64,000 nucleotides of DNA from Platanthera guangdongensis (lineage: Eukaryota; Streptophyta; Magnoliopsida; Asparagales; Orchidaceae). The notes under the pieces were generated by a model. It did not search any database and had not been told where the DNA came from. It saw nothing but the letters and a program-made list of their open reading frames with translations. Each line of letters opens with the position of its first letter. Within the stretch, counting starts at the first letter, position 1. The stretch lies in the NCBI GenBank assembly GCA_039583875.1, contig CM077167.1, positions 147,081,010 to 147,145,009 on the forward strand, in the 5' to 3' direction. Below, piece after piece: positions 1 to 11,042 of the stretch. Both the position numbers and the translations under genes were made by a program.

Positions 1-206
1 TCCTTCCCATAATTGATAGCTTCTTAGAATCATATAGAAGTGGTGTAGGGTATGAGAGAAAGGGAGGAAAGAAGATAGATGTCAAGGGGAAGGCACTAAT
101 CTAACCAACCATCATTCAAAAGGTCCTAATAGCCTCTAACAGCTATGACCAAGAAAGTGTCTATGCACACTGGAAAAATGAGTGCTCCAGTAGTGGAATA
201 AATGAT

Positions 207-2270
207 GTGTACAACCAAAAAGGTGTCTTCAAAGGAGCTCATGAAGAAATTGAAATGAATGATCATGGGCCTTTTATGTTTGGTGTTAACACCAACACCA
301 AAGGCAAAGAAAAAGCAACTGAAAGGAGAATCGCAAGGAATGTCAAGGCAGTGGCTTGGCAATTCAAGTCACAGCAAGCATGCCTCCACAAGCCATGCAA
401 AGATTCACATGTAGTACCATTCATATATCCTTCTGATCACAGGATAAATTATCAAATTCCTGTTGTAAGTCCGAAAAGAAGGTACAACAAGTATGAATGC
501 TAGTGTTGTGGAAAAGTTGGCTATTTTGCTATTAACTACTGGTTTAACCAAACAGTTCCAGGGGAAACTACTAGCAAGGAAGCATCCAAACTTGGAGTAG
601 TTCATAATGCACCTTAGATTGGTCAGAAGCTGAAGCAAATTTTTAATGCTAACAAGAATCTAGGACCCAACGAGATTTGGGTGCCTAAGAAGAAATGATT
701 TCCTTTTGTAGCTATGTCCAAAGACCAACCACACTCCAATCTAGTACATGGACAATGGATGTTCCAGGTACATGACTAGAACAAGAAGACCATTGATTTC
801 AATATTCCTTAGTGAAAGATGGTCCAAAAGTCTTTTTTGGAGGATCTGGCAGAGGAAAGACTAAAGGATATGGTAATATCTCCAATTGCATAGTCACTAT
901 TACAAGGGTAGCCTATGTAGAAGGTTTGTAGTACAATCTGATTAGCATAAGTCAACTGTGTGATATTGATTATGTGATTTAATTCCACAAGGATGAGCGT
1001 CTGATAAAGAAATCTGAAGAGATCATATTAACTGGCACTATAAGTGGAAATATTTATTGTCTTATTTTCTTATGTGCAAATTCTGATTCATCTATCTATC
1101 TTATGAATGAGAATAGAGCATCTCTCTATGTGTAGTAGCATAAAAGGCTGGCTCACATTAACTCTAAGACTATCAATAAGCTTTTATCAAAAAATTTGGT
1201 TAGAGCTGGCCCCAAGTGGAAATGTGTTCAAGAAAGCACTTTTCATGCATGCCAAATGGACAAGCAAACAAAGGCCTCATTCAAATTAATTAGGGTTAAG
1301 GATTCCACTAGATGTTTACACTTATTGCACATGGATATGTTTGGTCCTACATTAATTCACAGCTTATGAGGAAAATTCTATACTTTTTGTAATTATTGAT
1401 AATTTATTTAGGTTCATATGGGTGTTTTTTCTTTGACAAAAGTCAAATACGTTAGAGATATTCACCAACTTTGTCAGGCAAATCCAAAAAAGTTTTGTTT
1501 TTAATATCAGAAGTGACCATGAAAATGAATTTCAATCAGGAGCCTTGACCAAGTTCTAGGAAAATCTAGGTATCTTTCAAGAGTTTTTTTCTCCTAAAAC
1601 TCCACAATAAAATGGAGTTGTGGAGAAAAAGAATAGAACCCTGATTGAAGCTAGTAGAACTATGTTGAGTGACTCCTCACTTCTATAATATTTCTGTGTT
1701 GAGGCTGCCAATACTACTTGTTATGTGCAAAATAAGTTATTAATCAACAAGAATTACAACAAGACCCCCTATGATCTTGTGAAAGACAAAAAAGGCTTTT
1801 GGGGGTGTTTTTGTTAGATAAAACTTCCATAGTAGAGCATATAAAATATTCAACAAAAAGACTCAAGTAGTAGAAGAATCTACTCATTCTGTATTTGATG
1901 AGATCAGTTTGATCTATAAAGGCTGGCCTAGTTTTTCTAGTGTTGTAGGAACTAAGCAAAAGCTAAAAAGCTATCTATTAATGACAAGCAAAATGGATGT
2001 GAAATGACTTCACTAGAGGCTCTAATGAGAGAAGAAAGCCATTCAACAGAAGATGTATTGGAAGCTGCAAAAAGAACACAACATGCTAAGATATAAATTG
2101 AACCTTAAGCATAAGAGGATGTATGAAGATTGCCAACAACTACAAGACACTTAAGAGATCACCCACAAAATCAGATTATTGGTGAGATCAGTCAAGGAGT
2201 TCAAACAAGGAGGAGAACAATGAATGGAGTACTTCACCTGAGCTTTCTCTCTCAGGTAGAATTGTTAACC
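207..2270 (+). pseudogene. Degraded Sirevirus-like Ty1/copia gag-pol relic
   Basis: Relic of a copia polyprotein, readable only by changing frame repeatedly. In order I see: a damaged CCHC knuckle followed by a WVPK-type segment (about 490-700); a protease to pre-integrase stretch ending in an NLISISQLCD-like motif (about 750-970); an HKRLAHIN-type integrase zinc-finger start (about 1140-1190); LLHMDMFGP (about 1320-1350); an integrase core with RSDHENEF and the TPQ*NGVVEKKNRTL block (about 1500-1650); and the start of the reverse-transcriptase region (LRDHPQNQIIG, GVQTRR) at about 2150-2215. It stops abruptly near 2270, before the catalytic RT motifs. Wording is close to the Sirevirus at 7031-28367, so it is probably an older relative. 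Positions 1-206 hold nothing I recognise. Stops and shifts are too many for function. Confidence 0.75.
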
Positions 2271-3366
2271 AAAATCCTTTGATGGCTAAGGCGAGTATCA
2301 GACAAGCGGGACATCTTACCAAGAGGACATTCCCAGAGTTTGTGGGGACTTCAGGCAGATATTCCCCGATCAGTGGCAATGTTCGGTGCGGGATCTCTTC
2401 AATCAATCCCAGGGGATGCATTTGGCGAGCGGTCTCTCGCAAAGTAGCTTCGTAGATTTGGCCAGAAGTCGCAACGGGTACTTCTCCTAGAGCACACAGA
2501 CTTATCTCTTAAACATTGGCTTCAGTGGTACCGCATGGTTACTCTCAGTCTCTTCTCTCAACCCTCGCCGCCCGACTCTTCGTTTACCTCGGGCAGTTGT
2601 GCATTTAATATCGTAGTTAATAAGGTGTTAAAATCCCAGCAGTCTGTGAACCATCCGAGCCTCTTACCCTCAAGTATAAATAAGGACCTGGGAGGCTTGG
2701 ATGGGACATATGGACTTAGCCTAAAACTAGCATAGTTACTAGTGCAGACACTAAGTCTGGTCAAGCTTCATCTCTTACTTCCCCTTGTACTCGCCTGAAT
2801 ACTCCTGTAATCCTCCTTATAATAAATCAAGAGGTCCCTCGCAAGGAAGGCATTAGTCGCGTCGGGTCAAATCTACCGTGCACCGCTGCCAGTGACACTT
2901 TCTTTTCATGTTATTTTCACTTTCTTACTTCGTCATCAGGGTCAATAACTGACCGCTTGTGAACCACTCTTTACTCTACTAGCCACCCCACTCAGGGACA
3001 ACACGCAGAGAGTTTGTTCAATTTTTGGCTGCAATAGAATTTGGTGCAGTGAGTGTGTACTAAGCAGTCGGTGAAATCACCCTTACTGATAAAGAATAGA
3101 AGAGAATAGAGGTACTGATCTCTCCACGACCTTCAGATACCATCATAGCCAATAAATTCGTGTTCATGGTGGGAAAACAATCGCTAGGACACGAGAAACC
3201 GGCTGTCATGTGTACCTAGTTTGAGTAATTGCTCAACTTAGTTAATCAACTAGTCACCCAAGAAGAGCAACAGTCAGATGATGTTGAACATCCGGGAGAG
3301 CCCACAAAACCCACTTATTTGTCGCATCTACCGCTAGAGAATCCCCCCAACTCTAACTATAAGAAA
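2271..3366. other. LTR-like debris, family not identified
   Basis: No gene is recognisable. The stretch has LTR-style landmarks on the plus strand: a TATA-like TATAAATAAG at about 2676-2685, an AATAAA-type signal at about 2820, and downstream a TTTGGTGCAGTGAGTG segment (about 3050-3065) that could be a degraded primer binding site. It sits between a copia relic and a solo LTR. I could not find two matching ends or a target-site duplication, so the boundaries are those of the neighbours. Confidence 0.3.
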
Positions 3367-3534
3367 TGTAACATCCCATTTTGAGTTAGACCCCTTGTGC
3401 ATATTTTGTGTCACCTTGGGTAGCTTAGGCCCGGTTGGAAAAGTTTGCGAGAGTGAGAGAGAGAGCCAAAGATCACAGGGGTGACTGGTAGGTTCGGACG
3501 ATCTTAGAGAGAGAGCCCTAAGTAAACTCAACGA

Positions 3535-3650
3535 ACCCATCGAGTGATCTTGGCGAACCCATTGAGTAGATTCGGCAAACCCGTCGAGTGCACTTCGGTG
3601 AACTCGTCGAGTGGACTCGGAGAAAGCGTCGAGTCGACTCAGTGAATGCC
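3535..3650. repeat. Short tandem repeat with GTCGAGT core in solo LTR
   Basis: About five imperfect copies, spaced 20-25 bp, of a unit like CGAACCCGTCGAGTGCACT. GTCGAGTGnACTCGG forms are near-palindromic. Confidence 0.65.
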
Positions 3651-4004
3651 AAAATAAAGGACTTCACATGTCCAAGAAGAAGGATCATTACCCTTGACGT
3701 TCGTTTCGGTGCCATGGGAGAGAATCTAGCTGGATGAAAATGACCGCAACGGCTTTGCCTCTGATGATCTGAACTCGGCTCACGAATCGGAGCTCCAAAA
3801 TCCTAACGACGGCAGGATCTCCTTCGTTCTCTCCTCCTCTCTTCTCTAGCCGCCCAGCAGAAGTTAGCTCCAAAAGAATATGAACTGAAAACGTAACCTC
3901 CTAGGCTTTAAACCGAGCTACGTCACGCGGTACCACAATCGACGGCTTAATTCGCATGCCCATCGCTCAGGGCCTCCAATCATATGCCGACACGTGGCCA
4001 TGTT

Positions 4005-4370
4005 GTTAAAGCCCTGCTACCGACGTGCGTTATCAACCTACCGTCGCGCAGTAGACATTGCGTCGCATCAACGCGCGGCTTTCGACGAACTGACACTACC
4101 ACCCCGCGGTATCTCTACCTCAACGCGGTACCTCTTCTGCAATACGGTACCTCACAGAGTGGTATTCCGAATAAATCAGCTTCGCTACCTCTGGCGTTAA
4201 CCCTGCCATCGGGAGGTAGCCCACAGAGAGCTCTGTCGATAAATTGACCATGCTACTGCTGCACGGTATCAACCTACTGCCAGGCGGTAACTCACTTAAC
4301 GCTATCATGATAAAATCCAGCATACTACCGTCGGCATTAACCCTACCGTCGGACGGTATCTCACAGAAAT
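4005..4370. repeat. Interspersed ACCGTCGGACGGTA-like palindromes in solo LTR
   Basis: Repeated imperfect palindromes around a TACCG...CGGTA core, often followed by CTCACAGA, for example near 4100-4160, 4205-4235, 4265-4290 and 4325-4370. Confidence 0.6.
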
Positions 4371-4416
4371 CATTTCCTACTTCGGGAAACTTGGGGCATT
4401 ACACATGGCCAATTAA

Positions 4417-5304
4417 ATGACGTTGATGCGGAACCTGGATGTGCAGTTAGGACAATTAGCCCAAGTGTTATATGAGCGAGCACAAGGCGCACTTCCTAAC
4501 ACGACGGAGAAAAACCCCAAGGAGCAGGGGAAAAGCCTTTCTGATCCATCAAATGGTTTTGAGGGAGAATCGGTTGTTATGTGTGAGATTAATAATGTAG
4601 ATATAGCAGCCTTGTGTGATGCCGGTTCATCTCACAACGTTATTGCCCTGCAATACATTGAGAAGTTCAAACTAAATATCGATGTTAATGAATGGAAATC
4701 ACTTATCTTAGCCAACAGGTGTGTGGTGGAGACAAAAGGCAAAGTGCTGGAGGTGAAAGTTGCTTTGGATTGTGCGGTGGTTGTTACTAACTTTCAAGTA
4801 TTGGGACCCATGGAGAATGACTTCATACCAATTTTGAGCGTCCCATTCTTGAAGGAGAGTGGTGTCACTCTTCATATAATTGACGGTAGTGTATCCTTGC
4901 AGCCCAAGGAGACACACCATTTTGTCCACTCTTCGCAACTGAGAACCTCATTTGTGAGCAAGAATATATATAATGAGGATTCTATTATCATTTCTGATAT
5001 TGTGTGTGGTCATGTAGTGTGTAGCCCAGGTGTGGTTGATTCATGAGAGAAGGATGAATAAGAAGATGTAGAGAAAGGTAAAGAGAGAACTGGGGCTGAT
5101 GTGTAGGATGAAGTGGTTATTGACCTTGATGTTGATGTGGTGAAGATAGTTGAGGATGTTACAGATGATAACAGCAAGGCCGTGGATTTGTGTGATGATA
5201 CAACGGGCGAGCCCGCCAAGACTTTAATTTTTCTAATAGCTTTAATTTTGTTCATAAACAATCTAAATAAGTGTGGTAGGCCGATTTGTTACCCACTTGG
5301 GTAG
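4417..5304 (+). pseudogene. Athila/Tat-like gag C-terminus and aspartic protease remnant
   Basis: An open stretch of 209 codons (4417-5043, stop TGA 5044-5046) that continues in the same frame through further stops to about 5304. It begins with the gag C-terminal block QLGQLAQ...QGALPNTTEKNPKEQ, typical of Athila/Tat elements. A retropepsin-like fold follows, with the active-site motif degraded to LCDAGSSHNVIA (DAGS in place of DTG/DLGAS), and then the downstream IPILSVPFLKESG segment. The tail is acidic. No reverse transcriptase, RNase H or integrase follows before the non-coding 3' region, so this copy was probably non-autonomous or lost pol by deletion. The first codons may belong to a longer gag interrupted by the solo LTR at 3367-4403. 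Confidence 0.7.
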
Positions 5305-7030
5305 AGATATGACGCTCCCGGCTAGTTCTAAGAATGTTAATGTTGAATTTGAATGTGTTCTTCGTGATCGATGGCGCTCTCCCACTATGGAGAAAAAGAA
5401 ATAAGAGAATTTGTTGCACGCTTCGCGATTTGCTACCCTCCGGTGCGAGAAGGAGGAGGCTAGAAGCATGGGAGTTAAAAATCTCTTACGCTCTAAAGCA
5501 TTCACCTCCAGTCCCTCTCGTGTGGTTGGGAAGAATCACTACAAGTCAACGTATAATTGAGGCATGGGCGATTCTCCGGGCTGTGTTGGTTTTTTGTTGC
5601 TCCTCTATTGTGCTTCTGTGTTTTGGTTATTACGTGTGATGTTTATTTTTTTGCTTAGGTTTGAACAATGTGAACTCTTTTTATAACTGCTAATACAGGT
5701 ATTTGATTCAGTTTAAGGATAGTAAACAAAAGTGTTACTAGGAGACAACACAAATTTGGTTGTTTATGGGTTTTCTAATTTTGCTAATACTTTATTTTTA
5801 TATCTCTTGTTTCTTAAAGCTTTCTTTCTACAGGCGTAGCGATTATTTTGGATACATTTGTGACTCTTCTTTATGGCATTCACATATCTTCTGGTATGCT
5901 CAAATTTTGAGCATTGGGTAATCTCTCCCCTAACTCTAGTTTTGATTTCAATCGTTATATCATTTGTTTGTATCGTTTAGCTTAAGTCTAGGGGAGAGTC
6001 ATCCAGTTGTTACCCTCTGCACATGCACATTTTCATATGCATACTAGAAGCACTTTTAATTTTTGTTTTAGTTATTTATAGTTTGCATTTATACCGCACA
6101 CTACAACACCCACGTGCACACACACTTATTTGTTGATGTGTCACGGTTAAATCCTATTTTTCACGTATGATTGGAAATTCATTTTTGCTGGTATAGGATT
6201 GACAGACGGAGTAAAATGTTGACTTCTGCAATGCTCCTAGTAGAGTGTTCGCGTATCGCCTAGAAATTCGAGTAGAATTAACTTTTCTCTATGCAATTAG
6301 TTTTATATTTTACTATTTGCATAGGCATAGTTTATTTTACTTGTAATTAGCGAATTCGATAGAATCTGATGGTAGAGTAAGTGATGTGTGTAGATAATCG
6401 CTAGAATTGTATTGCTCGAGTTGGGAGGAATGGTATTCTTTCTTGGTGGCTAAGAACTTGCCCCTAGCGACTCTCATAGCATGGGTATAGGTTAGTTCAA
6501 TTATGTGAATGTGATGTAGGCTATCCTTTGGCTCGGTTAAGCCTTTGTGTCGATCCTAACGCTTTATCCTTGTTTATCCCAATTGTGCATATCCCTACCA
6601 TTTATTCAGCTCCACCATCATATCACCAAAGCTAAAAAGTTTATCCTAATCGCACACCAAACTACGAGCTCATGCTATAGTTGCATTTAAAATTGTGAAT
6701 GGTGATGTGGTGTAATCATTTGTGAATGCATGGAACTGCTTCCTCGAAAAAAATTCTAGGTGAATTAGTGTCGAAAATAAAAAGTGAAAATGAAAAAAAA
6801 TGAGAATGTGAAAAAACTATGAAAAGTGAAAATGAAAATAAAAGTGATGAAAAGAATTTGGGATTAGTCATTGCACACACCCATAGTTTCAAATTTCTGG
6901 GGGTGTGGTGAACTCATTTTGTATTTGTTCTTGGATATTATTCATATTTTCTAACTCATTTGTATTAGGTGTGGCGAGCCTCCATTTTTATTCTTATTTA
7001 CCTCGCCGTAACCCAAACCACATTCTAAAC
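5305..7030 (+). other. Non-coding 3' region of the Athila/Tat-like relic
   Basis: No gene. There is a palindrome TGCTCAAATTTTGAGCA at about 5898-5914, followed by a polypurine-like GCTTAAGTCTAGGGGAGAG near 5980-5999. A-rich 'aaaagtgaaaatgaaaa' low-complexity sequence lies at 6750-6860, and 'TTTCTGGGGGTGTGGTGA' at about 6894-6911. These resemble the long untranslated 3' regions of Athila/Tat elements. The same host sequence resumes at 28368, after the Sirevirus insertion. Confidence 0.5.
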
Positions 7031-8802
7031 TGTTGGATCCCTAGTAAGATTTAGGCTAGGTTCACTAAGTTAGGATCAAATGACCCACAATGTATAGCCA
7101 GGGTAATGGTTGTATCCTAGAGTCTAGACCAAGTCCTCAGTAGCAACATCACATGGACCAGCCATCATTAGACTGCCAGAGACTCAAAGACTTAGAGTTT
7201 TTCTAAAGACCAAGTAAAATGAGTTCGACGTTCGTCGAACTCAGGTCGACGATAGTCGTGCTCAGCTCGACGATCTCAGAGTAAATTCTCTGAGCTGAGA
7301 CCGACGAACTTGGTACTCAGGTCGACGAACTTTGGACGCTATACTTCAACACTTCAAGATCAGAAAACATCTCCTTATTCTAATTCCAAAGTCAGACTTT
7401 GGTCGACGAACTTGATTCTCAGCTCGACGAACTATGACCACAACAGATAGAGTTATCTAGCAGCAGTTAAGTGGAACTCAGCTCGATGAAACCAATTCTT
7501 AGGTCGATGAATTCTGTATACTTCACTTCAACACCTTCATTCAGAAGCATCTAAAATTATTCCAAGTCCAGAATAATCTCCAGTCGACAAAGTTACAATC
7601 TCAGCTCGACGAACTTGAGACACAGAATAAGCAAGTCTGGATAATGAAATTTTCTACTTTAGCTCGACAATCTTGGAACTCAGCTCGACGAACAGAAGTC
7701 ATATGGTCGACGAACTCAGCAACTCAGCTCGATGAACTGTGGACTCAGCTCGATGATTTCTGCTATCAGTTCGACGAATCCAGACTTAGTCATTTTTTCC
7801 ATCCTTCTGTCCCCATTCTACTGCAATAATTCCTGAGTAGTTAGTGCTATAATATTCTCTGAATATAACCGTTAAAAGGAGCATTGATTATGGTATTCTC
7901 CAGGATTATTGCCTGTCATTTTTTCGGACAGTTGGGGAAATAATTCAATGTTGTTTATTCTCTAGGCCGTCAGCATTGATTACAGAAGATTTCAAAAATT
8001 CGAAAGACCATTTTTTGACAGAAGGTGTGAGATAGACAGAATACAGAAGAACAAGAGAGATAGACACACGGAGAAAAAATACAATCAGTCTGCTCTCAAT
8101 TTCTTACACAAGATTTCTGATACAGAAGAACCCCTAGACTAGAACATCAGACACTTTTGAAGAAGAAGAATAATCTATCAAATATCAAGAGTCTTCCTTC
8201 TTCATCTCTGCAGGACACTTCAAAGGACAACAAGAACTCCATCTATCAAAGAAGTTCCTGCAGATTTCTCTGGTCAAGGCTGCAGATTGAAGGCCTACTC
8301 ACCCTGTGCAATGCTTCCCAGCCTGAACCCTTTTACATCTTAGGGGGAGCTTTGACAACATCACTGAATCCACATAGTCTTCTCATTATGATTGAGAAAA
8401 GAAGACTTTCGTCACTCTCTTATCCCCACCTCTGTATAGGGTTTTAATTCCCTTCAAAATTATTCTGGTTCAGAAGTCTCCTTCCAAAAGACTTGAGGTT
8501 TAGTTTTTGAGCACCTGATCGAAAGCTCATTGTTGTTAGGCACCTGATCAAAAATCTGAGTGAATTTCTACCAGGGTGGTAGAAGAGTGGATGTACCCAA
8601 GTTTAGGGGAACCACTATAAATTCTTGTGTTATCTGGATTGCTCTTTTTCTTTTGTTTTTGTGATGTGGTTGTTTGTTAGGATTGCAGTTTTATTTTGTT
8701 CCTGCACTAGATTAAATTAGAAGAAAATTTTATAAACCCTGAATACTTTATTCACCCCCCCCCCCCACTCTAGAGTATTCCTGATCTAACAGCTCACTTT
8801 CA
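7031..8802 (+). repeat. 5' LTR of Sirevirus-like element
   Basis: 1,772 bp from TGTTGGATCC to CTTTCA, directly before the primer binding site. It matches 17732-18799 plus 27630-28367. It carries a TCGACGAA repeat block in its first third and a TATAATATT-like sequence at about 7850. A C-homopolymer lies at 8755-8766 (and again at about 28317-28328 in the 3' copy). No ORF of its own. Confidence 0.92.
7226..7790. repeat. CTCAGSTCGACGAAC array in Sirevirus LTR
   Basis: About 18-20 copies of a short motif, consensus CTCAG(C/G)TCGACGAAC, at irregular 20-60 bp spacing. Some copies face a TTCGTCGA half and form a hairpin (for example about 7233-7257). It is repeated in the 3' LTR at about 17925-18480. 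The same motif recurs at 10585-10830 and 14224-14560 inside the element. Confidence 0.9.
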
Positions 8803-8804
8803 AT

Positions 8805-8816
8805 TGGTATCAGAGC
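8805..8816 (+). promoter_or_regulatory. Primer binding site, initiator tRNA-Met
   Basis: TGGTATCAGAGC, the 12-base complement of the plant initiator tRNA-Met 3' end, two bases after the LTR. Confidence 0.93.
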
Positions 8817-8912
8817 AGGTTCCTTTGGTTGTACAAGCCAACCCTTGAACCAAAGATCCTTTGTTAGATCTAAATTTTATTTTTATTTCCATTTAGATTT
8901 ATATACACATCT

Positions 8913-11018
8913 ATGGCACAAAACAAGGACTATGCAAGCACTAGACCTCCAGTTTGCAACCTAAATAGGTTTGCCATCTGCAAGGCAAGAATCAAATTGT
9001 ACATGAACTCTATTTATGAAGATATATACAATTCCATCTTGGCAGGTCCTCCTCAAGCCACTGCATCTACCTCTACAGCAACATCTTCAAGCACAAATGC
9101 AGTTCCACCACCTGAGTGGACTGAGGCTCAGAAGAAGGCCAAGGTTGTTGATGTCAAGGCAATGAATATACTGGCACAGACTATGTTAGATGAGATCTTC
9201 TAAAAAGTTGCTGAATGCACTTCAGCCAAAGCAATCTGGGATTCACTCAACTAAATGGTTGTTGGCTCAGCAGATGAAAGGAAAGATAGAAGATCAAACC
9301 TCATCACACAATATGAAAACTTCAAAAAGGATGAAGCAGAAATAGTTGAAGTGATGTACAACAGGCTTAGCTCCATCATCAGTGAGCTAAGGACCTTAGA
9401 TAAAGAAATCACCTTGACTGAAGTAAATGGCAAGATCCTCATGTGCTTCCCAAGCTCATGGGATTCAAGGATCCGGCCCATCAAGGAGGCCAGAAGCCTA
9501 AATGAGATATCCACTGAATCTCTATTACGCAAACTAAAGTCCTATGAACAGCAGATTAAATCCAGGGAGGCAGCTGACCAAAGAACACCCCCTCCAGCAA
9601 GAAAAGAGCATAATATTGATTTCAAGGCAGTTGAAGAGACAGAAACTCCCTCAACAAATGAAGAACTCATAAGTATTTTTGCCAAAAGATTCTATAGGCT
9701 GGCAAGAAAAGATTTCAGGAGGAAGTCATCCAGACAGGATGACAAACCTAGATATGATAAGACACCAACCAAAGAAGTTGTATGCTTTGGTTGCAGGAAA
9801 GCTGGACACTTCATCTCTGAGTGTCCAGAGAATCAGAAGAAAGAAAAGAGAAGAGAGAAAGATACCAGGAGACAGCACAACAACGGACTTTCTTCCAACA
9901 AATACAAGAATAAGGAGAAGGGTTTTGTGGCTGAAACCTGGAGTGAGACTGAAGAAGAATCAACATCTTCTAGCTCCAGTGAAGATGAGGAAGAGGCAAG
10001 GGTCAAGGAGGTTTGCCTCATGGCAATTGATGCTTCCAGGAGCCATTCAGAAGAAGAGGACTCAGACAATGAAGCAGTCTCAGATTCTGAAGCTGACAAG
10101 GTATTGTCTTCTTTTGATTATAGTTCTGATTCCTTTAAATTTGAATTTTAAACAATGTGTATAGATTTGATTAATTCAGAAAAGGAGATTAAAACACTTA
10201 GGGAGAAACTAGGAATTTTAGAAACTGTAACCTCTGAAAATAATAGATTAAAAGATGAATTGTGTTTAGCCAATGAACAAATCATAATGTTGAAGACTGA
10301 GCTTAGTAAGGCTAAACAACTTGAGGAAACTCTTAATGGAAGAAGCCTCAAGCTGATGGACATCACAAGCACTGTTAATGCCAGACTTAATGGCAAACTA
10401 GGCTTGGGTGCTTCATCAAGTTTGCCCCCTATTCTCAAGAAGAACATCCTAACTACCCCCATCAAATTTGTCTCTGCTAAGGGGAAAGAAAGGATAAACA
10501 ATAAACAAACAACAGAAAATATTCCCAAATCAATAGGTCAGAAAACCAAAAATCAGAAAACTATTAAAAATAAGGTTCAGCAAAATTCGTCGAACTTAGA
10601 TTGACGAAATGCAGCCAGATCGTCGAACCCCACTAGAGAAACGCTGAACGCAAACTATAGTTATAATTATTCGTCTAACTGTGATCGACGAACTCTGTAT
10701 GGTTCGTCGAGCAGAGGTCGACGAAAGTGGGGCACAGAAAATGAATACATTCATTCTCTAGGCAGAGATCGACGATCTCAACCCAATTCGTCGAACTCTG
10801 GTCGACGAACTCACAAAAAATTGTCGAAGCTAGAAAGACTTAACCAAAACTTTAATTATAACAGAAACTTAAATAATTCCAGGAAAGCTTTTAATTCACT
10901 AGCTTATTGGGTCATACCACCTAGGAGATATCACCCTCTAGGATATAAATCCCAACCAGAATTTTCTGTTATTTCCAGCTTTTCATACCAGGAAAGCAAA
11001 GGACCCAAGGTAACCTAG
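8913..11018 (+). pseudogene. Sirevirus gag (with gag-protease linker), interrupted
   Basis: One reading frame from ATG 8913 to about 11018, broken by stops at 9201-9203, 9252-9254, 10149-10151 and 10602-10604. The capsid-like first part contains AIWDSL and ITQYENFK..EAEIVEVMYNRL (about 9225-9375), usual for copia Gag. A single CCHC knuckle CFGCRKAGHFISEC lies near 9784-9825. An acidic Ser/Glu-rich stretch follows (about 9945-10110), then a predicted coiled-coil region rich in Leu/Lys/Glu (10155-10350). The stretch at 10585-10830 reads through the hairpin repeat as a Ser/Arg-rich linker. The frame continues toward protease at 11043, so gag and pol were probably one ORF. In-frame stops make it a pseudogene. 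Confidence 0.85.
10585..10830. repeat. TTCGTCGA...TCGACGAA hairpin cluster inside gag-protease linker
   Basis: Four or five imperfect inverted repeats (TTCGTCGA, 6-10 base loop, TCGACGAA) lie within the coding frame between the CCHC knuckle and protease. In frame they read as SSN.DRRT and SSSRGRR-type peptides. Confidence 0.85.
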
Positions 11019-11042
11019 GTTAAGAACATTTAACTATTTTCA

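Larger units (their letters stand above)
3367..4403 (+). mobile_element. Candidate solo LTR, Ty3/gypsy (chromovirus-like) type
   Basis: Begins TGTAACATCCC and ends GGGGCATTACA, giving matched TGTAA/TTACA termini. The first 40 bases resemble the 5' edge of the Tekay B LTR at 33070 (same 'TAGACCCCT..TGCAT/G' wording). Length is 1,037 bp. It contains two blocks of short CG-containing repeats and no coding sequence. The flanking pentamers (AGAAA and CATGG) do not match, so either the target duplication has decayed or this is an LTR-LTR recombination product with altered flanks. Confidence 0.5.

Noticed and set aside
2280..2938. Complete solo LTR beginning TGATGGCT and ending CATCA
   Set aside because: No matching target duplication and no second copy in the window; kept only as LTR-like debris.
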